Assembly: GCA_905214715.1 (NCBI GenBank)
Contig: CAJMMT010000011.1
Span: 1 to 64,000, forward strand
DNA: 64,000 nucleotides
Source: an uncultured bacterium
GTDB lineage: Bacteria; Bacteroidota; Bacteroidia; Bacteroidales; Muribaculaceae
Direction: 5' to 3'
Positions within the stretch are counted from its first letter, which is position 1; each line of letters opens with the position of its first letter. The position numbers were made by a program, and so were the translations under genes. Positions 25,549-32,606 of this stretch are shown here, piece after piece. The notes under the pieces were generated by a model. That model saw only the letters and a list, made by a program, of their open reading frames with translations. It was not told where the DNA came from and did not search any database.

Positions 25549-26975
25549 CCCGCGATTTTATGGAGCGCATGCGCCGTGTACGCGCTACGCGTTGGATACG
25601 TTTTGCAATCGTATCGGTTCTCTTTTTCCTCTGGGTGATATGGATGGGCAACCCCTGGCTAAGCCTCATATGGCTGCTGCTCATAGATATTTATCTTACC
25701 ACCTATATACCCTGGACTTGGTGGAAAAAACTGAAACCGGGGCCGGCACGCACACTCATGTCGTGGCTCGACGCCATCGTATATGCCCTGGTGCTGGTCT
25801 ACATGATTTTCGCTTTCATAGGCCAGAATTACAAGATTCCCTCATCTTCGCTTGAGAAATCGCTGTTGGTCGGGGATTTCCTATGGGTAAACAAGGCTCT
25901 CTACGGACCGCGGGTACCGCAGACTCCCCTGCATTTCCCCCTCGCCCAACATACGCTGCCTATAATAAACACCAAGAGCTATATCGACAAGCCGCAACTC
26001 AAGTACCACCGTCTTGCCGGAATACGCTCCATAGAGCGCGGTGATATCGTGGTATTCAACTTTCCCAACGGAGATACCGTGCCGGAACGCATCTCGAATC
26101 CGGACTATTACCAGATCTGCCACGATCTGCGCCGCAAAGGTGTCTCCGACCCGAAACAGTATATCCTTTCCAACCCCCAGACCTTCGGCAAGCTGTTAGT
26201 GCGCCCCGTAGACCGTCGCGAAAACTATGTGAAGCGGGCCATAGGTCTTCCGGGAGAACGGCTTAAGATCATAAACGACACCGTACTTATAAACGGCAAA
26301 GCTATAGCGGAGCCTGAAAACGTGCAGTTCAACTACATAATCCCGGTATCGGGTCCCGTAGCCGAAGAGAAATGGCAGTCGATAGGTGTGCGCAAGGATG
26401 ATTCGGGAACCGGTCCCAACTATATAGAGGAACTCGGATTCAGTTTCTATGACGTACCCCTCACCAAGACCGCCAAGGAGGAGGTTGAAAAGTGGTCAGA
26501 GGTTATCGGCCCACTGCAACGTGAAAGTGAAAGTGGCTTCTACGACCTCAGCGGCGTGTTCCCGTTGGGAAACAATTATGGCTGGACCAGACCCGACATG
26601 GGCGAGATATGGATTCCGAAACGCGGCTCCACCCTTAAGCTGACTCTCGGCAATCTTCCGGTATACGAGCGCGCCATACGCACCTATGAAGGCAACGACC
26701 TGCAGGTACGCGACGGCAAGATTTACATAAACGGCGAGCCCACGGAGTATTATACCTTCAAGATGGACTATTACTGGATGATGGGCGACAACCGCGACCG
26801 CTCGCTCGACTCACGCTACTGGGGTCTGGTACCCGAAGACCATATCGTAGGTTCGCCGATGTTCGTTCTGGCCTCGTTCGACGAAGACCGGAGTCTGTTC
26901 GACGGCAAAATACGCTGGAACAGAATACTGAAATCAGCCAACCCCGACAAAGGAAAATGGGTTGAAAAGAAGTGA
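25536..26975 (+). CDS. lepB: Signal peptidase I
   Basis: Membrane-bound serine protease that removes signal peptides from exported proteins. The 479-residue chain is of the long Bacteroidales type. Two or three N-terminal membrane segments (about 21-58 and 78-97) precede the catalytic serine region IPSSSLEKSL, with Ser105 in the position of the family SGSM serine. The general base is Lys233 in YVKRAIGLPGE, and the late box is GDNRDRSLDSRYWG (417-430). A long insertion separates the lysine from the late box, as usual in this phylum. It overlaps dapB by 13 bases and the next gene by the TGATG junction, so the genes are translationally coupled. Confidence 0.96.
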   Translation: MDRITRDFMERMRRVRATRWIRFAIVSVLFFLWVIWMGNPWLSLIWLLLIDIYLTTYIPWTWWKKLKPGPARTLMSWLDAIVYALVLVYMIFAFIGQNYKIPSSSLEKSLLVGDFLWVNKALYGPRVPQTPLHFPLAQHTLPIINTKSYIDKPQLKYHRLAGIRSIERGDIVVFNFPNGDTVPERISNPDYYQICHDLRRKGVSDPKQYILSNPQTFGKLLVRPVDRRENYVKRAIGLPGERLKIINDTVLINGKAIAEPENVQFNYIIPVSGPVAEEKWQSIGVRKDDSGTGPNYIEELGFSFYDVPLTKTAKEEVEKWSEVIGPLQRESESGFYDLSGVFPLGNNYGWTRPDMGEIWIPKRGSTLKLTLGNLPVYERAIRTYEGNDLQVRDGKIYINGEPTEYYTFKMDYYWMMGDNRDRSLDSRYWGLVPEDHIVGSPMFVLASFDEDRSLFDGKIRWNRILKSANPDKGKWVEKK

Positions 26976-27565
26976 TGTCGGAACAGCATGCAATGGTACC
27001 TTACATAGCGTCGTTCCGCTGGTATTGCCACTGGATGCGTGGAATGCTGAGCGGACTTGACGACAATCTTGCACGCGGCGAAGCCTCTCGCCTGTGTGGT
27101 GTAAGATCCAAACTATGGTGCCGCACCACCTGCCCCTCTCCGTCGGGAGGACCCGTTATACTGAGCGTTCCCATAGTCGGAGGAGCTTCCGCGATCAAAC
27201 GTAACCTCCCGTGGTCCATGATAGTCTCGGACCACGGCGACTGGCCCCGGAACCACCTCGGGGCTTTCGAAGCCGCATATGGCAGAACTCCTTTCTACAG
27301 GCATCTCGAACCGGATATGCGACGAATACTGCGCGATGCCCCGGAAAAGCCGCTTCATGAGGTTTGCGAGGGTATACACCTCACAGTATGCCGCATGCTC
27401 GCCATACCCGAAATCCTCGCTCCGTTACGGCAGGCTCTGGCAGACCGTCCCTCAACACTCCGGGAGATAGCCAAAGGACTGTCTGCGATGATAGATCCTG
27501 AGGAAAATTTATTAGGCATCCTCTCCGAATATGGGCCGGATACCCTCTTCTCGCTTACTGAATGA
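26975..27565 (+). CDS. WbqC-like family protein
   Basis: 196 residues matching the WbqC family: VPYIASFRWYCHWM at the N-terminus, LSVPIVGG (residues about 65-72), then the region containing PRNHLGAFEAAYGRTPFYRHLEPDMR. In WbqC proteins this Trp-x-x-x-His-x2-Ser-Tyr-x-x-Ser-Pro-type block is the conserved core; here the tryptophan and histidine are kept. The family is thought to act on activated sugars or amino groups in surface-glycan synthesis, but its reaction is not firmly known. The ATG at 26975 overlaps the lepB stop (TGATG); a GTG one codon upstream is an alternative. It overlaps the next gene by 4 bases. Confidence 0.88.
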   Translation: MSEQHAMVPYIASFRWYCHWMRGMLSGLDDNLARGEASRLCGVRSKLWCRTTCPSPSGGPVILSVPIVGGASAIKRNLPWSMIVSDHGDWPRNHLGAFEAAYGRTPFYRHLEPDMRRILRDAPEKPLHEVCEGIHLTVCRMLAIPEILAPLRQALADRPSTLREIAKGLSAMIDPEENLLGILSEYGPDTLFSLTE

Positions 27566-28185
27566 CCAATCCTTGTAAATTCATATTGCCCGCAGTGCTT
27601 TTATGCCTATCTTGCCCGTCTCTCCAGGCCGAGCCCGAGGAACCTCGCCTAAAGGTGCAATATGTAAAAGGGTTCTACCGCTTTACCGACGACGATGGCG
27701 AACAGGTCACCATGACCGTTCTGCGCGACCTTTTCGTGTACCCTCCGCTTAAATTCAAAAACAAGAAACAGGAAGAGTTTTACTGGCGTACGGTGCGCGA
27801 CGTACGCAAAACACTGCCATATGCCAAACTGGCATACAATACACTCTGCGAGACATACGAATATATCCAGACCATACCCGACAAAAAAGAACGGGAGAAG
27901 CATCTTAAGAATCTTGAAAAAGAGATTTTCGCCCAATACAAGCCCGCCATTATGAAAATGACGCGCCGTCAGGGCAAAGTGCTGCTGAAACTCATAAACA
28001 GAGAAACAGACCAATCCTCTTATTCCATAGTAAAAGCTTTCTTAGGCTCATTCCGGGCAGGATTCTGGCAGACTTTCGGCAAATTCTTCGGCATGAACAT
28101 GAAAGCCGGGTTCCATCCTGACAAGAACGAGGAAGATGCCATAATAGAGCGGGTAGCCACACTCATAGAGCAAGGCGTGTTGTAA
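27562..28185 (+). CDS. DUF4294 family exported protein
   Basis: 207 residues with a signal peptide (MTNPCKFILPAVLLCLSCPSLQA). The mature part matches DUF4294: LRDLFVYPPLKFKNKKQEEFY, then a strongly helical middle (WRTVRDVRKTLPYAKLAYNT) and a conserved C-terminal half with IMKMTRRQGKVLLKLINRET. The family is Bacteroidetes specific and has no known function. Last gene of the operon with dapB, lepB and WbqC, linked by a 4-base ATGA overlap. No clear hairpin follows, although a T7 run follows about 7 bases downstream. Confidence 0.88.
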   Translation: MTNPCKFILPAVLLCLSCPSLQAEPEEPRLKVQYVKGFYRFTDDDGEQVTMTVLRDLFVYPPLKFKNKKQEEFYWRTVRDVRKTLPYAKLAYNTLCETYEYIQTIPDKKEREKHLKNLEKEIFAQYKPAIMKMTRRQGKVLLKLINRETDQSSYSIVKAFLGSFRAGFWQTFGKFFGMNMKAGFHPDKNEEDAIIERVATLIEQGVL

Positions 28186-28252
28186 CAGATTCTTTTTTTG
28201 TATTTATACGCAAATAACAGGGCTGGATTTAGTGTTTCTAAACCGAATTTGC

Positions 28253-28260
28253 TATATTTG
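28253..28260 (+). promoter_or_regulatory. -7 element of the OmpA/TPR lipoprotein gene
   Basis: TATATTTG matches the Bacteroidetes -7 consensus and lies 84 bases before the ATG at 28345, giving a leader of about 75 nt. The -33 element is weak (TTTC region near 28235). Confidence 0.6.
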
Positions 28261-28344
28261 CAGTTCATTGGGATCAGCAGGCACTCACTGTGTCCCTTTT
28301 CTATGACCGTAGTATAATTCAAACTACAAAATACTTCAACGTTT

Positions 28345-30027
28345 ATGAAAAAGTCAGTGATTTTTGTCACCTTGGGTACCTCCCTTCTCGTGCTGGGCGG
28401 TTGCTCCAAGAAACTGGGCGAATTCAGCTCAGATTATTTCTCTACCAATCCTACTCCCCTGGAGACCGTAGGCGAACAGGTTCCGGCCACCATTACCGGT
28501 AACATACCCGCCAAGTTCATGCAGAAGAACGCTCAGGTAACCGCTACTCCGGTGCTGGCTTGGGAAGGCGGTTCCGTATCGGGCACTCCCGTTATCGTTC
28601 AGGGCGAGAACGTTCGCGCCAACGGTCAGGTTGTCTCTTACAAAGAGGGTGGTCAGGTAGTTATCCCCTTCAACGTGGCTTATCAGCCTGAAATGGCTTC
28701 TTCCGATCTTTATCTGGACTTCAACGTAGACCAGAAGGGCAAACTCTACAGCCTGCCCCGTGTAAAAGTCGGCTATGGCGTGGTAGCCACCTCGACTCTG
28801 GCAAACGCCGCTACCGTCACCCCCGCTCAGTCGGCAAGCAACTACGAGCGCATCGTTCAGGAAAAATATGCCGCTGAAATCAAGTTCCTCATCAATCAGG
28901 CCAACATCCGCGCCAACCAGACTTCCGCTACCGATTATGTTGACCTCAACAAGCAGCTGCAGGAAGCCAACAAGGCTGCTAACCGCGAAATCGCAGGCAT
29001 CACAGTCAACTCTTACGCTTCGCCCGACGGCTCTCTGGAATTCAATACCCAGCTGGCTGAAAAGCGCGAAAACAACACCGTAAACTATGTAGAACGTCAG
29101 CTTAACAAGGACAAAATCACCGAATTCGGCGAACTGACCTCAAGCTTCACCCCCGAAGACTGGGAAGGTTTCCAAAACCTCGTGGAGAAGAGCAATATCC
29201 AGGACAAAGACCTTATCCTCGGCGTTCTGAAGATGTACAAGGACCCCGAAGAGCGCGAACGTGAACTGCGCCACCTCGCTTCCGTATTCGACGAGCTGGC
29301 CGACCAGATTCTGCCTGCCCTCCGTTACTCCAAGATCATAGCCACCATCAACGTTATCGGCAAGAGCGACGCCGAGATGGCCCAGCTGTTTGAAACCGCT
29401 CCACAGCAGCTTTCAAACGACGAGCTTCTCTATCTGGCTACCCTCACCAACGACAGCGCACGCAAGATGGCTATCTATCAGAAGGCTTGCGAACTCTATC
29501 CCAATGACTACCGCAACTTCAACAACCTCGGTATGGTAGCTTACGAATGCGGTAACTACGAGGCAGCCAAGGCCGCTTTCGCCAAGGCCGCACGTCTGGC
29601 TCCCAACAACAAGGAAGTTGAAATGAACCTCGGTCTCTGCAATCTGCTCGACGGCAACTACAACAAGGCTCAGGAGCAGATCGGCGGTGCCGCCGGTGTT
29701 CCCGAGGCTAACGACGCTCTCGGCGTATACTACCTGACACAGGGTGATGTTACCAAGGCTCGCGCAGCATTCGGTTCCTCGAAGACCAACAACGCCGCTC
29801 TGGCCCAGCTGCTCGCCAAGGACTACTCTGCCGCCAAGGCTACTCTTGCCGCAGTTCCCAACCCCGATGCCACCACCTACTACATCGCAGCTCTCCTCGG
29901 TGCCCGCACCAACAACGAGAGCATGGTTCAGACCAACCTCCGCGAGGCATTCAAGCTCGATCCTTCCATGAAGGCCCGCGCTGCCAAAGACCTCGAGTTC
30001 GCGAACTACAACGTAGCAGCTCTCTAA
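28345..30027 (+). CDS. Lipoprotein with OmpA-like and TPR regions, probably abundant
   Basis: 560 residues. The signal peptide ends in the lipobox LGGC (Cys20), so it is an envelope lipoprotein. Residues about 45-150 are beta-rich. Residues about 215-265 (GITVNSYASPDGSLEFNTQLAEKRENNTVNYV) resemble the peptidoglycan-binding OmpA C-terminal domain, with the typical 'Y-A-S-P-D-G...N..L..+R' order. The last third is TPR (DYRNFNNLGMVAYECGNYEAAKAAFAKAARL and following helices). Codon use is strongly biased towards a few C-ending codons, more than in its neighbours, which suggests high expression. It has its own promoter and a perfect terminator. A structural link between outer membrane and cell wall is a reasonable inference. 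Confidence 0.85.
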   Translation: MKKSVIFVTLGTSLLVLGGCSKKLGEFSSDYFSTNPTPLETVGEQVPATITGNIPAKFMQKNAQVTATPVLAWEGGSVSGTPVIVQGENVRANGQVVSYKEGGQVVIPFNVAYQPEMASSDLYLDFNVDQKGKLYSLPRVKVGYGVVATSTLANAATVTPAQSASNYERIVQEKYAAEIKFLINQANIRANQTSATDYVDLNKQLQEANKAANREIAGITVNSYASPDGSLEFNTQLAEKRENNTVNYVERQLNKDKITEFGELTSSFTPEDWEGFQNLVEKSNIQDKDLILGVLKMYKDPEERERELRHLASVFDELADQILPALRYSKIIATINVIGKSDAEMAQLFETAPQQLSNDELLYLATLTNDSARKMAIYQKACELYPNDYRNFNNLGMVAYECGNYEAAKAAFAKAARLAPNNKEVEMNLGLCNLLDGNYNKAQEQIGGAAGVPEANDALGVYYLTQGDVTKARAAFGSSKTNNAALAQLLAKDYSAAKATLAAVPNPDATTYYIAALLGARTNNESMVQTNLREAFKLDPSMKARAAKDLEFANYNVAAL

Positions 30028-30060
30028 TCTAAGAGACAACAGCTGAAACAGCTACTAATA

Positions 30061-30106
30061 AATAAGATATGGCTGAATTGCAGAAGCGATTCAGCCATAT
30101 CTTATT
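30061..30106 (+). terminator. Perfect 18-bp terminator hairpin
   Basis: AATAAGATATGGCTGAAT (30061-30078) and ATTCAGCCATATCTTATT (30089-30106) are exact inverted copies around a 10-nt loop. It lies 33 bases after the lipoprotein stop. The A-rich left and T-rich right flanks make it work in both directions. Confidence 0.9.
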
Positions 30107-30133
30107 TATATCTATTACTATTCGGCAGACTCT

Positions 30134-30336
30134 CTTAGAGAATGTTTGAATTTAACACGAATTTATAGTTGAGAGATGACTTGGAAATTCTTTCCATCCC
30201 CCCGAAGGTCTTTTTTGGCTGTTTCCGCCAAGATTTCGTCGGTTACGGTGCCCGCACCGCGCCCTCCTCAACTTGCGGAAACATCTCAAAAAATCCTCTT
30301 CGCGTGAATGGAAGTTAAATCCAAACATTCTCTTAC
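30134..30336. repeat. Long palindromic (MITE-like) element, copy B
   Basis: About 200 bp bounded by inverted ends, TAGAGAATGTTTGAATTTAAC (30136-30156, shown in part) against GTTAAATCCAAACATTCTCT (30314-30333). The similarity continues inward: TTCCAT, CGAAG, a T6 run and GTTTCCGC each recur in inverted order. The centre is CGGTGCCCGCACCGCGC. Copy A at 7293-7396 shares the centre and right arm. It contains no gene. It sits between the terminator of the OmpA/TPR lipoprotein and the convergent Sel1 gene. A non-autonomous mobile repeat or a structured regulatory repeat are both possible. Confidence 0.72.
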
Positions 30337-30950
30337 TCTCCGAATATCAGTTCTTCATCTTCAGGTGTAAGGTTTCCATATGCGTCAGGAAACTGGCCTA
30401 TCGTCTCGCGCACTATCCTCAGCGCATCTTCGTTACCGAGACGCGCGGCTTCCAAGAAATGAGTCTGGGCCAGGTCAAAATCATATGGCAAGACCGAATT
30501 ACCCAATGCGAAGGCCCTTGCAATGAGCATATGGGCCTCTGCGACGCTCTCTGACGGCACCTTTACGTCAGGATACTGTTTCAATAATTCCAGCAGGTTG
30601 ATGGCGGCAGAAGTCATCCGATGGCTCAGGGCGCGCTGATAATAGTATGCCGCCCGCTGCGGCGACAACGAAACAAGCGTATCGCATTCAAGACCCGGCA
30701 CATTGCTGAGCCGCCCGGAGGCCGCGAGATAACCGAGATTATTAAGAGCCACAGGGTCGTCAGCCTCGGCGGCCATGCGGGTTAGTTCCAGACCACGCGC
30801 AAGCATCGCCGGGGTAGCGGCGGTATCGGAGATGATATCGAACCCCTCAAGAGCCATCTGGCGGCACTCGCGGGGAGAGTTAGCCATGACAGCCGGCGAA
30901 AGCAGGGCCAGAAAAGCCGCCACGCCGTATAATGCCCTTCTGTTTTTCAT
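30333..30950 (-). CDS. Exported Sel1/TPR-like repeat protein
   Basis: 205 residues from the ATG encoding MKNRRALYGVAAFLALLSPAVMA, a clear signal peptide; the six-residue longer version is unlikely. The mature part has Sel1-type helical repeats: LELTRMAAEADDPVALNNLGYLA, SPQRAAYYYQRALSHRMTSAAINLL and FDLAQTHFLEAARLGNEDAL. Such solenoids mediate protein contacts in the periplasm. It lies downstream of porX on the same strand with a 104-base gap filled by CCTTAAAG repeats. A functional link to secretion is possible but unproven. Its 3' end touches the palindromic element copy B. Confidence 0.82.
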   Translation of the reverse strand: MKNRRALYGVAAFLALLSPAVMANSPRECRQMALEGFDIISDTAATPAMLARGLELTRMAAEADDPVALNNLGYLAASGRLSNVPGLECDTLVSLSPQRAAYYYQRALSHRMTSAAINLLELLKQYPDVKVPSESVAEAHMLIARAFALGNSVLPYDFDLAQTHFLEAARLGNEDALRIVRETIGQFPDAYGNLTPEDEELIFGE

Positions 30951-30984
30951 AGATCTTTGTTTATACAATTCGAAATCTTCAACT

Positions 30985-31050
30985 TCCTTAACGTCCTTAT
31001 GGTCCTTAAAGTCGTTAAAGTCCTTAAAATCCTTAGGATCCCTGAAGACC
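30985..31050. repeat. CCTTAAAG repeat cluster, second copy
   Basis: Tandem 9-10 bp units such as GTCCTTAAAGTCGTTAAAG, TCCTTAAAATCCTTAGG and ATCCCTGAAGACC fill the gap between the porX stop and the Sel1 gene. It is the same simple repeat type as at 11184-11231. Confidence 0.7.
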
Positions 31051-31053
31051 TTC

Positions 31054-32595
31054 TTACTTCGGCTCCATAGTTACCAGCGGTACAAGCATCTCCTGAAGCG
31101 ATATACCGCCATGCTGGAACGTGCCGGTATAATATTGCACATAGTAGTTGTAATTGTTCGGATAGGAGAAAAAGTCCTCGTTCTGAGCGAATATGAATGT
31201 ACTCGAAATATTTGGAGAGGGTAATCCGAACTGCTGGGGTCGCTTCATCTCGTAAACCTGCTTCGGATTATAATTCAGGTTCTTGCCTACCTTATAACGC
31301 AGGTTGGTGTTTGTATTGCGGTCTCCCACAACCTTTATGGGATTGTCTACACGGATTGTTCCGTGGTCTGTGGTCAGCACTACCTTATAGCCCAGTTCCG
31401 ACATACGCCTGAACATATCAAGGGCACCGGAATGGCGGAACCACGATTCGGTCAGCGACCGATAGGCCGCATCGGAATTGGCCAGCTCCCTGATCATCTT
31501 CGACTCGGTTCGCGCATGTGAAAGCATATCTACAAAATTGAGTACCACTACGTTCAGATGATTGGTGCCGAGAGACTTCAATCTGGCCGTATATTTATCG
31601 CTCGCCAAAGAATCGTTGATCTTATGGTAGCTGAACTTATCGGAACGGCGGAAACGGTCTATCTGGGTCTGTATAAGTTCGGCCTCATGTATATTGAGGC
31701 CTTCATCCTCATCCTCCTCCACCCAGAGTGAGGGAAACATGCTTGCGATCTGCAGAGGCATCAAGCCGGCGAATATGGAATTGCGGGCATATTGGGTGGA
31801 TGTGGGAAGAATGGTTGAATAAAGCTCTTCCTGAATATTGAAGAACTCGGCACAGAGAGGCTGAATGGTGCGCCATTGATCAAGTCTGAAATTATCTATA
31901 AGGATAAAGCACACCTTCTCGCCGGTATCGAGCAGCGGGAATATCTTCTTGCGGAAGATATCGGGGCTCATCATCGGACGGTCAGGATTCGACATATCCA
32001 TCCATTTCTCATAGTTTCGCTTCACGAACTTGCAGAACGAAGAGTTCGCATCGCGCTTCTGCATGCGCAGCATCTCGTCGAGAGCGGCGTCGGTATCGGC
32101 CAGCTTCAATTCCCAGAACACAAGCTGACGATAAATCTCCATCCACTCCTGCATGGAATCGGCACGGTCTATCAATCCGGAAATCTTGGTAAATTCCTGC
32201 CGGTAATCACTCGAGGTCTGCTCGGCCACAAGCTGGGTGCTGTGAAGATTCTTCTTTATGGAAAGGAATATCTGGTTCGGGTTTACCGGCTTTATCAGGT
32301 AATCGGCTATCTGGTTGCCTATGGCCTGGTTCATGATATTCTCCTCTTCCGATTTGGTAATCATGATGACCGGAATCTCGGGATGATTCAGATTTATACG
32401 CGACAATGTCTCCAGACCGGAAAGGCCGGGCATATTCTCGTCGAGAAGCACCAACGAGAAGGGCTCGCGATCAAGGATGTCGAGAGCATCGGCACCGCTC
32501 GATACGGTCGTAACATCATAACCTTTCCCTTTCAGGAAAAGGAGATGGGGTTTCAGCAGGTCGATCTCATCGTCGGCCCATAATATCTTTTCCAT
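31054..32595 (-). CDS. porX: PorX-type response regulator with PglZ domain (type IX secretion regulator)
   Basis: 513 residues. Residues 1-120 are a CheY-like receiver with the acidic pair Asp8-Asp9, phospho-acceptor Asp52 (VLLDENMPG), Thr80 and Lys102 (YLIKPV). After a helical linker, residues about 205-513 form a PglZ/alkaline-phosphatase superfamily domain (CFILIDNFRLDQW, TSTQYARNSIFAGLMP, VVLTTDHGTIRV with metal-binding Asp-His). This receiver-PglZ layout is that of PorX, which in Porphyromonas gingivalis works with the kinase PorY and sigma factor SigP to control type IX secretion genes. It begins 12 bases after the porW gene, so both are one operon. No kinase gene is in this window. Confidence 0.92.
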   Translation of the reverse strand: MEKILWADDEIDLLKPHLLFLKGKGYDVTTVSSGADALDILDREPFSLVLLDENMPGLSGLETLSRINLNHPEIPVIMITKSEEENIMNQAIGNQIADYLIKPVNPNQIFLSIKKNLHSTQLVAEQTSSDYRQEFTKISGLIDRADSMQEWMEIYRQLVFWELKLADTDAALDEMLRMQKRDANSSFCKFVKRNYEKWMDMSNPDRPMMSPDIFRKKIFPLLDTGEKVCFILIDNFRLDQWRTIQPLCAEFFNIQEELYSTILPTSTQYARNSIFAGLMPLQIASMFPSLWVEEDEDEGLNIHEAELIQTQIDRFRRSDKFSYHKINDSLASDKYTARLKSLGTNHLNVVVLNFVDMLSHARTESKMIRELANSDAAYRSLTESWFRHSGALDMFRRMSELGYKVVLTTDHGTIRVDNPIKVVGDRNTNTNLRYKVGKNLNYNPKQVYEMKRPQQFGLPSPNISSTFIFAQNEDFFSYPNNYNYYVQYYTGTFQHGGISLQEMLVPLVTMEPK

Positions 32596-32606
32596 AAAAA
32601 ACTGTC

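Noticed and set aside
30985..31050. CRISPR-like array
   Set aside because: Units are 8-10 bp with no spacers; it is a simple repeat.
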